The translations under genes and the position numbers were made by a program. The notes beneath the pieces were generated by a model. That model made no database searches and was not told the DNA's origin. It saw only the letters and a list, made by a program, of their open reading frames with translations. Source: an uncultured Pelagibacteraceae bacterium (GTDB taxonomy: Bacteria; Pseudomonadota; Alphaproteobacteria; Pelagibacterales; Pelagibacteraceae). From it: a stretch of 64,000 nucleotides of DNA. Positions 46,546-56,277 of the stretch are shown here, in pieces. The stretch spans positions 35,397 to 99,396 of the forward strand of contig CACJFS010000003.1 of the NCBI GenBank assembly GCA_902592715.1, in the 5' to 3' direction. The number at the start of each line of letters is the position of its first letter. Within the stretch, counting starts at the first letter, position 1.

Positions 46546-49197
46546 CTAAAAATTTAGAGAAATGTCTCTATGTATTGAATTACATCTTGAGACATAAATA
46601 GCTTGCTCTTTTGTAAGTTTTGATTGAAGACGTAGCCCAATAGTTTCACTAATAACTTTATCATGAGCATTGATTTTATCTATATAACTTTTCTTGAAAT
46701 TTTTTCTCCAATCTATCTCTTGCTGGAATAAAACATAAGTATCATTTGCTGAACTTTGAAGTTTTTCAAAATCAACTTCATCTTCATCCATAAGAGTAAT
46801 TAAATAATCAAGCTTATCTGCAAATTCATCGGATCCTGAAATTTCTCCAACTTTCTCAAAAATATTATCAATAAATTCTATTGCATCAATATAACCTCTA
46901 TTATCTATTTTTGATTTAAGAAGTTTCATATCTTGACCTAATTCTTCTAATTTTTCTCCATCATTTATAAATTCCTTAATTAGTAATAAATCCTCATATG
47001 CATTATCCACCGTCTTTTTGTATTTTTTTACAGCTAAATTTTTTGCTTTATTAATTTTATTAAATTCATCATTTTTAGCTTTCCACTCCTGAGGAATTGA
47101 ATTTTGGATTTCTTCAATCTCTAACTTAACATTTTCAATTTTTTGCAAAATTTTATTTTTATCTGATACATCTTCATCATCAAGATTTCTTATTTCAGCT
47201 TTAAACTTATCTATCTTTTTATTTAATTTTATTATTTTCTTTTGTTTTTTTCTTGTTTTAAAATGTAAATCTCTATAATCAACCGCATAGTCATCATAGA
47301 TTGATTGAGCACTTTTAACATCGTCTACTAATTCAAAAGAATATTTAGAATTATCAACATGACGTTGGAAGTAACTTAACTTGTCTGCGGGTAAATTTGC
47401 TAAAATAATATCATCAAATTCATTAATACTAGTTTTAATTTGATCTCCATTAGTTTCAAAGTTTGCAAATTTGTACTCTTGCAAACAATATTGAAGTTTA
47501 GGGTTCATTGGCGGTGGAGCAACATTTGATGTTAAATAAACTCTGTTTGGCAGATAATTAACAAGACTTGGGTAAAAACCAACAATACCAAGGCCGATTA
47601 GCTGTAAAGCTATGAAGGGCACAACACCTTTCCATATATCTAATGTCTGAATAATTTTAGGAGCAACTCCTTTTAGATAAAACAAAGCAAACCCAAATGG
47701 AGGTGTTAAGAATGACGTCTGTAAGTTTACACCTATCATTACTCCAAGCCATACAGCAGTTACATTTGCTCCTGTTTCAGCAAGTAGTATTGGTGCAATA
47801 ATTGGAACTACAACAACAGCTATTTCTATAAAGTCTAAAAAGAATCCTAGAAGGAAAATTACCACCATAACAACAATGAACTGTGTCCAAAAACCTCCAG
47901 GCAGATCTTGAAGAAAATCTCTAACCAACTCTTCTCCTCCAAATGCTCTAAATCCAGATGTAAGCATTGCAGCTCCTAATAGAATAATGAAAACCATTGA
48001 TGTTGTGATGCAAGTTTCTGTCACAACTTCTTTTAGTACATTGTCTGTCTTATAACTTCTCCAGAAACTCCATGCTATTCCATAAACAAGTATAATTACA
48101 AAAAAGGCGGTAGTATAAATTGCACCTATATTTCTTTCTTCTAAATTTTTTACGTTAAGTTCATAATTTGAAGCTAAAAAAGTAATTGGTATTATTGATC
48201 CTATAATTAGTATTAAAGGATAAAATGCACTTTTCTTACCTTCAAACAATCTATATCCAGCCATTAAAGTTGCGCCAATTGCGCCAATAGAACCAGCTTG
48301 GTTTACAGTTGCTATACCCATTAATATTGATCCTAATACTGCAAATATAAGTGCAAGAGGTGGGATAATTATAACCACAACTCTCAACCAAAATTTAAAA
48401 TCAAAATTTCCTGTAGATGGAACAGGTGGTGCAACTCCTTTTTTTATTCTTGCATAAAAAAATACATATGTCATGTACAGCGCTACTAGAACTAATCCTG
48501 GTAGCAAAGCGCCCAGGAACATATCTCCCGCACTAGATGATCCAACTCTAAACTCACCAGGCATATTAAATTCACCAGTAATTGCTTTGTAGTCATTTTG
48601 CCTAATATTATTTGCAACATCAGATGCACTTGCCAGTTGGTCAGCAATAATTATTAACACAATTGATGGAGGAATTATCTGTCCTAGAGTTCCAGACGAA
48701 CAAACAATACCACTCGCTAGCTTACGATCATAATTATTATTTAACATTGTTGGTAAAGAAATTAGTCCCATTGCGATAACGGTAGCACCAACAATTCCAG
48801 TTGTTGCGGCAAGCAAGGCTCCTACAAAAATTACAGATATTCCTAATCCACCTGGAATCGGACCAAATAGTTGACCCATAGTAATTAGTAAGTCTTCAGC
48901 TATTTTGGATTTCTGCAGCATTATTCCCATAAAAATAAATAAAGGAATTGCAATTAAAGTATCTGTTTCAACATCCCAATAGTTACTTCTAAAATTCGTA
49001 ATTCCTGCAACTAACCATTCGATAGGTCCATCCACGGTGAAATAAGCGCTTGAATCTCCCTCAAATATTGTGCCAAAAAAAGCAGCTAAAGCAATTGAAA
49101 TTATAGCTGAGCCTGGAAGGGCAAAAGCTACAGGATAACCTGAGGCAAGTGCTACAATCATAATTAAAACCAAAACTGCTAAAAATAATAATTCCAT
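46546..49197 (-). CDS. TRAP transporter large permease (DctM-like) with about 330-aa hydrophilic C-terminal extension
   Basis: DctM-type TM core (GGLGISVIFVGALLAATTGIVGATVIAMGLISLP, GVMIGVNLQTSFLTPPFGFALFYLKG), then a charged helical tail. Confidence 0.92.
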   Translation of the reverse strand: MELLFLAVLVLIMIVALASGYPVAFALPGSAIISIALAAFFGTIFEGDSSAYFTVDGPIEWLVAGITNFRSNYWDVETDTLIAIPLFIFMGIMLQKSKIAEDLLITMGQLFGPIPGGLGISVIFVGALLAATTGIVGATVIAMGLISLPTMLNNNYDRKLASGIVCSSGTLGQIIPPSIVLIIIADQLASASDVANNIRQNDYKAITGEFNMPGEFRVGSSSAGDMFLGALLPGLVLVALYMTYVFFYARIKKGVAPPVPSTGNFDFKFWLRVVVIIIPPLALIFAVLGSILMGIATVNQAGSIGAIGATLMAGYRLFEGKKSAFYPLILIIGSIIPITFLASNYELNVKNLEERNIGAIYTTAFFVIILVYGIAWSFWRSYKTDNVLKEVVTETCITTSMVFIILLGAAMLTSGFRAFGGEELVRDFLQDLPGGFWTQFIVVMVVIFLLGFFLDFIEIAVVVVPIIAPILLAETGANVTAVWLGVMIGVNLQTSFLTPPFGFALFYLKGVAPKIIQTLDIWKGVVPFIALQLIGLGIVGFYPSLVNYLPNRVYLTSNVAPPPMNPKLQYCLQEYKFANFETNGDQIKTSINEFDDIILANLPADKLSYFQRHVDNSKYSFELVDDVKSAQSIYDDYAVDYRDLHFKTRKKQKKIIKLNKKIDKFKAEIRNLDDEDVSDKNKILQKIENVKLEIEEIQNSIPQEWKAKNDEFNKINKAKNLAVKKYKKTVDNAYEDLLLIKEFINDGEKLEELGQDMKLLKSKIDNRGYIDAIEFIDNIFEKVGEISGSDEFADKLDYLITLMDEDEVDFEKLQSSANDTYVLFQQEIDWRKNFKKSYIDKINAHDKVISETIGLRLQSKLTKEQAIYVSRCNSIHRDISLNF

Positions 49198-50192
49198 TAT
49201 TGGCTTTCCACTTTGTTCTGTAAAAGTTTATGGCTACTAGACATAAAATAACTAGTAAATTGTAATAACATAGTGACGGCGAAGACCGCTAAATATACTG
49301 CCATTAAATATAGTAGATATAGTCCATTTGAACCTTGCTGCGTAACTTCAAAAGCAACAACTGGTCCATTAATAATACTCGCTTTTCCATTTAATCCTAA
49401 AAACAAAACTATCAAACAAAGAGGTACACCTAATAATGATGATCCAAGTACATTGGTCCATGCCTTTTTTCTCTCACTAAAAGATGAATATAGTACATCA
49501 ACTCTTACATGACCTTCATGAATTAAAGCATAGGCGCTTGCAAATAAATATAAAGCTGCATACCAAAATCTGACTAAATCTCCTTGAAAAGCTTGTTCAT
49601 AAGAAAAAACAAACCTCGATAAAACAATTACAAATTCACTTAAGACAACTAATACTGCTAACCAGATGAAACCAACAGATTTTGTAAAGTAACCAATTAT
49701 AAATGAAACTAATATAATTGGAAAATGTATATATGTTATTCTTTCTGGAGCTTTTACCATAAAGGCTTTAACTTCTGGACTAAATATAGCTTCCCATAAC
49801 CTCTCAACAACCATAAATGAAATTATAAAATCAGCTATACCAACTAAAAATACTGCCCAAAAAGATCCTCTTATTAAGTATGCTGAAAATTTTGTTAAAA
49901 TTTCTGAATCGTCAACTAAAGTTTGGGTATATGTCTTAAAAACATAAAAAATAACTGAAAGAATACAAACTATGTATATTAAAATTTGAATATAACCATA
50001 CGTTAAATCTGAAGACTCTAGAGACTTTTGTTTATAACCAAATAAATCATAATGAGAAAAAACTTTTTTAATACCTGGCCATCCACCCCAAACTGTAAAT
50101 ATGTTATTTATTAAAAATGCTAGAGTAAATGCTAAAACCGAATAGCTTAAGATCCTCAAGTAAGTTGATAATTTACTGTTTTCTGAACTCAT
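49197..50192 (-). CDS. TRAP transporter small permease (DctQ-like), long form
   Basis: 331 aa with multiple TM segments; RFWYAALYLFASAYALIHEGHVRVDVLYSSFSERKKAW; lies between DctP and DctM genes. Confidence 0.88.
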   Translation of the reverse strand: MSSENSKLSTYLRILSYSVLAFTLAFLINNIFTVWGGWPGIKKVFSHYDLFGYKQKSLESSDLTYGYIQILIYIVCILSVIFYVFKTYTQTLVDDSEILTKFSAYLIRGSFWAVFLVGIADFIISFMVVERLWEAIFSPEVKAFMVKAPERITYIHFPIILVSFIIGYFTKSVGFIWLAVLVVLSEFVIVLSRFVFSYEQAFQGDLVRFWYAALYLFASAYALIHEGHVRVDVLYSSFSERKKAWTNVLGSSLLGVPLCLIVLFLGLNGKASIINGPVVAFEVTQQGSNGLYLLYLMAVYLAVFAVTMLLQFTSYFMSSSHKLLQNKVESQ

Positions 50193-50236
50193 ATGATTTT
50201 AAATTTTTAAAATTAATACTTAATTTTAGAATAAAA

Positions 50237-50262
50237 AAAAGGGCCCAAATAAGGGCCCTTTT
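50237..50262 (-). terminator. Rho-independent terminator between the TRAP binding-protein gene and the permease genes
   Basis: AAAAGGGCCC-aaataa-GGGCCCTTTT; on the minus strand the hairpin runs into an 8-nt U tract (complement of 50233-50240). Confidence 0.9.
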
Positions 50263-50282
50263 AATTATTAAATTAAGCTCAA

Positions 50283-51413
50283 TTACATTCCTAAAGCTCT
50301 GTTTCTTTGAGAAATGTAAGGTGAATCAGACAAGTTAGTCCAAGATCCAATGTCTTTTCTTGCTTTTAAGAAGCTCGTATGAACTCTTTCAGCAAGACCA
50401 CTGCTAGCTCTTGTTTCTTCAAAAACTTCATTAGCAGCACCAGCAAAGCCATCATAAACCTTGTCGCTAAACTTCTCTAGTTTTACACCATGATCATTGA
50501 TCAATCTTGCTAAAGCAGCACCATTTTTAGCGTTGTACTCTGACATCATAACGTCATTTTCCATTGATGCAGCCGCTTCAATCAATAACTGATCTGATTT
50601 GTTTAAGCTTGTGAACCAAGATTTATTTGTTCCACATGCTAACATTGATCCAGGCTCGTGCATACCAGGATAGTAGTAGTATTTAGCAGCTTCTTGGAAT
50701 TTCATAGCTTCATCATTCCATGGACCTACCCATTCTGTTGCATCAATTGCACCAGACACAAGGTTTTCGTAGATTTGTCCACCAGGTAATGAAACTGGAG
50801 ATCCTCCAAGTTTACCAATTACTTGTCCACCTAAACCAGGCATACGCATTTTTAAACCTTTGAAGTCATTAGGGCTTCTAATCTTTTTGTTAAACCATCC
50901 ACCCATTTGAACTCCTGTGCTTCCACACATAAAGTTTTTAAGACCAAATTTGTCAGCTAGCTCATCCCATAACTGTTGACCACCTGCAAATCTAATCCAT
51001 GCATTCATTTCAGTGTAAGTAAAACCAAATGGTACTGCTGTAAAGTAACCCCAAGCTGGATCTTTTTTAACCCAGTAGTAGTCAGCAGCATGGTACATTT
51101 GTGAGTTACCAGATGCAACTTCGTCAAAAGAATCAAATGCTTTAACTCTTTCATTTGCTGCATAGTAAGTAACTTGGATTCTACCATCACTTATATCTGC
51201 AATTCTTTGTGCAAATCTTTGTGCTCCTGTTCCTAAGCCTGGAAAATCTCTTCCCCAAGTAGCAACCATTGATGCTTCTATTCTTTCAGCAGCAACAGCT
51301 GGAGCAGCTAAAGATGATGCAGCTACAGCAGCAACACCAGTCGCAGCAGCAGCTTTAAAGAACTTACGTCTTGAAGGTAATTTTTTACCTTTCAACTTTT
51401 TGTCTTTAATCAT
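50283..51413 (-). CDS. TRAP transporter substrate-binding protein (DctP/TakP-like) with Tat-type signal
   Basis: PSRRKFFKAAAATGVAAVAASSLAAPAVA signal; FAQRIADISDGRIQVTYY, LKMRMPGLGGQVIGKLGGSPVSLPGGQIYENLVSGAIDATEWVGPWND. Confidence 0.92.
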   Translation of the reverse strand: MIKDKKLKGKKLPSRRKFFKAAAATGVAAVAASSLAAPAVAAERIEASMVATWGRDFPGLGTGAQRFAQRIADISDGRIQVTYYAANERVKAFDSFDEVASGNSQMYHAADYYWVKKDPAWGYFTAVPFGFTYTEMNAWIRFAGGQQLWDELADKFGLKNFMCGSTGVQMGGWFNKKIRSPNDFKGLKMRMPGLGGQVIGKLGGSPVSLPGGQIYENLVSGAIDATEWVGPWNDEAMKFQEAAKYYYYPGMHEPGSMLACGTNKSWFTSLNKSDQLLIEAAASMENDVMMSEYNAKNGAALARLINDHGVKLEKFSDKVYDGFAGAANEVFEETRASSGLAERVHTSFLKARKDIGSWTNLSDSPYISQRNRALGM

Positions 51414-51518
51414 TTATTTCTCCTCTATAGTTAATTAACTGTCGACAATTAAACACAAATGTAACTTAGAGTCATTATTAAAAATTAGGATAAAAAGACT
51501 TAATACAACTTGAGATTG

Positions 51519-52472
51519 TTAATTGACTTTATTTTTACAGTTTCCTGTTTTGAAGTACTCATCAAGATTATCAATAGCCAAATTAGCCATTGCTGTTCTA
51601 GTTTCCTTTGTAGCACTGCCTAAATGAGGAAGTATAAACGCACTTTTATGTTTGTAGTAACCTTTATTTAAGTTTGGCTCATTTTTATAAACATCTAACC
51701 CAACTGCATAAACTTTTCTTCTATCCAGTGCATCAACCATTGCCTCGTCTTCAATAATATCTCCTCTTGCTACATTCGTGACTACTGCACCCTTTGGCAA
51801 ATATTCGATTGTATCTTTATTAATCATATCAATTGTCTCTTTTGATGCTGGACAACATACAGATAGTACATCTGATACAGATAAAAGATCTTTTAAATTA
51901 TCATGATAAATTGCACCTTGCTCTTTATCTTCACTAAGTTTTGATCTGTTATGATAATGGATTATCATTCCAAGGGATTTAGCAACTTTTGCAATTTTTT
52001 GTCCAATTCTTCCCATTCCTAAAATACCTAATCTCGTACCTGTTAATTGTTTTCCAATTAATAGATCTGCTGACCAAACCCAACCACCTTCTCTAGCTCT
52101 TTCAATTCCCTCAGAAGCTCTTCTGCAAGCACCAAGAATTAAAAGAACTCCTATTTCTGCTGTTGCATCAGTTAGAACATCTGGAGTATTGGTTACTGCT
52201 ATACCTCTTTTTTTTGCAGCTTCTAAATCTATATTTCCAAATCCTACTGCAAAGTTCGAAAGTATTTTGACTGAGTCTGGTAATTGATTAATTGTTTCAG
52301 CATCTAACTTGTCAGTTAAAGCTGAAAGTATTCCATCACATCCTTCACTCATTTCGATTAATTTTTTTTGTGAATATAATTCATCGTTAAGATTTAAATT
52401 TGCATCAAAGATTTCTTTTGCTTTATCTTCACAAGATCTTAACAATCTTCTGGTGACCAATATTTTTTTCAT
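51519..52472 (-). CDS. D-2-hydroxyacid dehydrogenase (glyoxylate/hydroxypyruvate reductase-like)
   Basis: LGILGMGRIGQKIAKVAKSLGM, GAVVTNVARGDIIEDEAMVDAL, FILPHLGSAT. Confidence 0.9.
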   Translation of the reverse strand: MKKILVTRRLLRSCEDKAKEIFDANLNLNDELYSQKKLIEMSEGCDGILSALTDKLDAETINQLPDSVKILSNFAVGFGNIDLEAAKKRGIAVTNTPDVLTDATAEIGVLLILGACRRASEGIERAREGGWVWSADLLIGKQLTGTRLGILGMGRIGQKIAKVAKSLGMIIHYHNRSKLSEDKEQGAIYHDNLKDLLSVSDVLSVCCPASKETIDMINKDTIEYLPKGAVVTNVARGDIIEDEAMVDALDRRKVYAVGLDVYKNEPNLNKGYYKHKSAFILPHLGSATKETRTAMANLAIDNLDEYFKTGNCKNKVN

Positions 52473-52481
52473 TAAAGTAAA

Positions 52482-53855
52482 TTAATTTAAATCGAAAATT
52501 TTACCAGGATTCATTATATTATTTACATCTATTGATCGTTTAATAGATTTCATAACGGGTACATTATCTGGATGTTCTCTAAGTAAGTAATGTTTTTTTT
52601 GAAGCCCTATACCATGTTCTCCAGTTATAGTTCCTTCAAGCTCAAGCGCTTTATTAATTAAATCATCACTATATTGTCTTATTCTTTTTTGTTTATCCTC
52701 ATCGTCTGGATCATAAAGAACTATAGAATGAAAATTTCCATCACCAACATGACCTACCATTGGAGCAGTTAGACCCAACTTTTGCACTTCTTTTTCTGCC
52801 CAAGAAATACACTCAACTAATCTAGAGATTGGTACACAAACATCTGTAGAATAAACTTTCATGTCATGTCCCAAAGCTTTTACGGAATAGTAAACGTCAT
52901 GTCGTGCTTTCCATAGTTTTTTTTGCTCTTCAGGAGAAGATGCCCATTGAAAATCACTTCCACCATTACTTTTTGAAATTTCTTCTACAATTCCAATATT
53001 TTCGTTATTTGATGCTTCACTTCCATGAAATTCAAAAAATAGAGTAGGTGACGCTTTTATATTTTCTAATTTTGAATATTTAATACTAATTTCCATTTGA
53101 TCTTTATTGAGCATTTCAATTCTTGCAATTGGAACACCATATTGAATAACTTCTTGAGAAGCTTTTACTGCTGAGTCTAAATCTGGAAAATAACAAACCG
53201 CACTCATTATGCTTTCAGGTATTGGTGACAATCTTAATTGTACTTCAGTAATTATCCCAAGCGTTCCCTCCGAACCTATAAATAAATTTGTGAGATTATA
53301 TCCGGCAGAAGTTTTTTTTGTTCTAGCACCTGTTTTAATAATATCTCCATTTGGAAGTACGACTGTCAGACCTGAAATTACAGTTCTCATGGTTCCATAT
53401 TTAACAGCCATTGTTCCTGAGGCTGACGTTGCTGCCATTCCACCAAGAGCAGCATCTGCACCTGGGTCAATTGGAAAGAAAACTCCGTCCTCTCTTAAAT
53501 ATTCATTTAATTGTTTTCTTGTAACATTTGCTTGAACTCTACAATCAAAGTCTTCCGCATTTACACTTAAAACCTTATTCATTTTTTCTAAAGAAATTGT
53601 TATTCCGTTTTGATTTCCAACAACGTGACCTTCTAATGAAGTTCCAGTACCAAAAGGAACGACTGGTATTTTGTGTTCGTTACATAATTTTAATAATTGA
53701 GAAACTTCCTCATTTGTTTCTGGAAATACCACAGCTTTTGATAGTACTGGATCGTATGTGTCTTCACCTCTAGCATAGTTTGAACGAGTAGATTCAGAAG
53801 TTGAAAATCTACCATCGAAAATTTTTTTTAATTCTGTCTGAACAATCTCATTCAT
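52482..53855 (-). CDS. FAD-binding oxidoreductase (GlcD / D-lactate dehydrogenase-like)
   Basis: VVPFGTGTSLEGHVVG, GPGADAALGGMAATSASGT-type FAD_binding_4, MVGHVGDGNFHSIV, GEHGIGLQKK. Confidence 0.9.
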   Translation of the reverse strand: MNEIVQTELKKIFDGRFSTSESTRSNYARGEDTYDPVLSKAVVFPETNEEVSQLLKLCNEHKIPVVPFGTGTSLEGHVVGNQNGITISLEKMNKVLSVNAEDFDCRVQANVTRKQLNEYLREDGVFFPIDPGADAALGGMAATSASGTMAVKYGTMRTVISGLTVVLPNGDIIKTGARTKKTSAGYNLTNLFIGSEGTLGIITEVQLRLSPIPESIMSAVCYFPDLDSAVKASQEVIQYGVPIARIEMLNKDQMEISIKYSKLENIKASPTLFFEFHGSEASNNENIGIVEEISKSNGGSDFQWASSPEEQKKLWKARHDVYYSVKALGHDMKVYSTDVCVPISRLVECISWAEKEVQKLGLTAPMVGHVGDGNFHSIVLYDPDDEDKQKRIRQYSDDLINKALELEGTITGEHGIGLQKKHYLLREHPDNVPVMKSIKRSIDVNNIMNPGKIFDLN

Positions 53856-53892
53856 AATTAAATATTACAGAAATTTTGCTTAAAAATACAGT

Positions 53893-55059
53893 CTATTTAG
53901 AAAGCATCTTGCCAATATTTTCTAAAGCCTGCTGTATATTATCTCTAGATGCGGCAAAACTAAACCTTACGTAGTCTTGGCAAGTTTGACCAAAAGCTGT
54001 TCCTGGTACTATAGCTACGCCTGCTTCATGCATCGCTTTTTTGCAAAATTCTGCACCAGACATTCCAGTTCCTTTAACATTTGGAAAAGCATAAAAAGCT
54101 CCACCCGGTAGACTACATTCTATTCCAGGTAAATCATTCAAACCTTTATGAATTAAATTTCTTCTTAAAGTGAATTTATCTAACATGTCATTAATTGAAT
54201 CATCTGGACCATCTAATGCTGCTATACCAGCAAATTGAGCTGCTGCATTTACACAAGACACACTATTAATCAATAATTTATTAACATGCGCAACCATTTC
54301 TTTAGGCCAATAACTCCACCCTAATCTCCAGCCAGTCATCGAGTAAGCTTTACTCCAACCCTCTAAAACGATTAATCTATCCTTTAAAGCTTCGTAATGA
54401 AAAAATGATGGCATTTCTTTATAGTCAAAAATTTGTCTACTATAAATTTCGTCACTTAAGATCGTAACATGAGGATGTTTTTCTAATTCTTTTGCAAAAT
54501 AATCTATTACTGATTTTTCAACAAAACTACCCGTAGGGTTATTTGGATTAATTAAAATTAACAATCTAGTTTTATCAGTAATTAAAGATAATATTTTATC
54601 TGGATCAAATTTAAGATCTTTATCTTCAGTAAGATCATAGGGCACTGGAGTAGAACCAGTATAATTTATCATTGATTCATAAATTGGGAAGGCTGGTGTA
54701 GGATGAATTATTTCTGCTCCTGGTTCACCAAAACATTGAATTGCATAACTCATTGTCGGCTTTCCACCTGGCATAATTAAAATTCTTTCAGCATCTATAG
54801 TTGCGTCATATCTTTTTTTTATCCATCTTGTTACAGCTTCTCTACACTCTGGAATTCCGTTTGACATTACATATCCGTGATGACCATCATCCAAAGCTTT
54901 TTTAGCTGCTTCAACTACATGTTTTGGTGTTTTAAAATCTGGTTGACCTAATCCCAAATGAATCATTGGGTGTCCTTTTGCTTCTAATGCTTTAGCCTCT
55001 GCTAGTACACTGAATGCAGACTCTGTTCCTAAGTTTTCTAAATTTTTTGCTAGTTTCAT
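53893..55059 (-). CDS. Class I/II PLP-dependent aminotransferase
   Basis: INPNNPTGSFVEK, SDEIYSRQIFD, GWSKAYSMTGWRLGW. Confidence 0.92.
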   Translation of the reverse strand: MKLAKNLENLGTESAFSVLAEAKALEAKGHPMIHLGLGQPDFKTPKHVVEAAKKALDDGHHGYVMSNGIPECREAVTRWIKKRYDATIDAERILIMPGGKPTMSYAIQCFGEPGAEIIHPTPAFPIYESMINYTGSTPVPYDLTEDKDLKFDPDKILSLITDKTRLLILINPNNPTGSFVEKSVIDYFAKELEKHPHVTILSDEIYSRQIFDYKEMPSFFHYEALKDRLIVLEGWSKAYSMTGWRLGWSYWPKEMVAHVNKLLINSVSCVNAAAQFAGIAALDGPDDSINDMLDKFTLRRNLIHKGLNDLPGIECSLPGGAFYAFPNVKGTGMSGAEFCKKAMHEAGVAIVPGTAFGQTCQDYVRFSFAASRDNIQQALENIGKMLSK

Positions 55060-55125
55060 AATTTTATTTTTTAAAAAAAGAAAAACTAACTGAAAAGATT
55101 TAATATGTCTATTAATTAAAATTTT

Positions 55126-56277
55126 TTATCTTCTATAAATGATTTTGGACTCATCTAAGTCTCTTATACTTTTGCATCCCATCAATATCATGTTACGTCT
55201 TATTTCATCATGCATATTTTGAAGTAATCTTTCTACTCCTTGTTGGCCACCAGCCCCCAAACTAAACAAAAATGCTTTACCAAAACTACAAGCTGTCGCA
55301 CCCGCTGCTAATGCTTTAAGAACATGCGTGCCTCTTCGAACTCCACCATCTAAAATTACCTCTAATTTATCTCCTACAGCATCTCTGATGGCTTTTACTT
55401 GATCAAAAGGAGATCTGGACCCATCAAGTTGTCTTCCACCATGGTTTGATATCATTATAGCTGTACATCCTATATCTATTGCTCTTTTAGCATCATCAAC
55501 TGACATAACTCCTTTAAGTGCAATTGGACCATCCCATTTTTTTATACAATATTCTGCATCTTTCCAATTCATGGCAGGATCATATTGCTCATTTATATAA
55601 CCCATAACAGATTGGGCAATATTTGTGCCTTTATCAACTTTATCTTTAAGATTTGCTAATTCAAATTTCTTATGCGTAAAATAGTTAAACACCCACTGAG
55701 GTCTCATGGCAAAACTCATTAAACTATCTAAAGTAAATTTTGGTGGTGTTGTAAAACCTGTTCTATGATCTCTTTCTCTATTTCCAGCAACAATAGTATC
55801 GACTGTAATACACATTCCATTAAAGTTTGCTCTTTTACATCTATCAATTAAATCATTAGTTATAGATTGGTCCTTATGAATATATAACTGGAATATTTTT
55901 GGACCACTTGAAAGATTTGCAATTTCTTCAATCGAAAAAGATGCCATAGTAGACATACTGTATATGGTACCAAACTTTTCAGCAGCACGAGCAGAAGCTT
56001 TATCTCCATCTGGATGATATAAACTTTGCATAGCAGTGGGAGATAAAAAAATTGGCATATCCATCTTTGTTCCAAAAACCTCTGTCTTTAAATCAGGTTC
56101 ACCAACACTATTTAAAATATTTGGAATTAGATCACAGTCATTAAATGAATCTGTGTTCCTATTCATTGTAACTTCATCGTCTGCTCCTCCATCTATATAA
56201 TGAAAAATAGGTGCAGGGAGTTTTTTTTTTGCTAACTTTCTAAAGTCATCAAAGTTATAGCAATTGCTTAAACTCAT
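55126..56277 (-). CDS. FMN-dependent alpha-hydroxyacid dehydrogenase (LldD/glycolate oxidase family), copy 1
   Basis: IFHYIDGGADDEVTMNRN, KIFQLYIHKD, TVDTIVAGNRERDHRTGF, SNHGGRQLDGSRSPFD, ILDGGVRRGTHVLKAL. Confidence 0.92.
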   Translation of the reverse strand: MSLSNCYNFDDFRKLAKKKLPAPIFHYIDGGADDEVTMNRNTDSFNDCDLIPNILNSVGEPDLKTEVFGTKMDMPIFLSPTAMQSLYHPDGDKASARAAEKFGTIYSMSTMASFSIEEIANLSSGPKIFQLYIHKDQSITNDLIDRCKRANFNGMCITVDTIVAGNRERDHRTGFTTPPKFTLDSLMSFAMRPQWVFNYFTHKKFELANLKDKVDKGTNIAQSVMGYINEQYDPAMNWKDAEYCIKKWDGPIALKGVMSVDDAKRAIDIGCTAIMISNHGGRQLDGSRSPFDQVKAIRDAVGDKLEVILDGGVRRGTHVLKALAAGATACSFGKAFLFSLGAGGQQGVERLLQNMHDEIRRNMILMGCKSIRDLDESKIIYRR

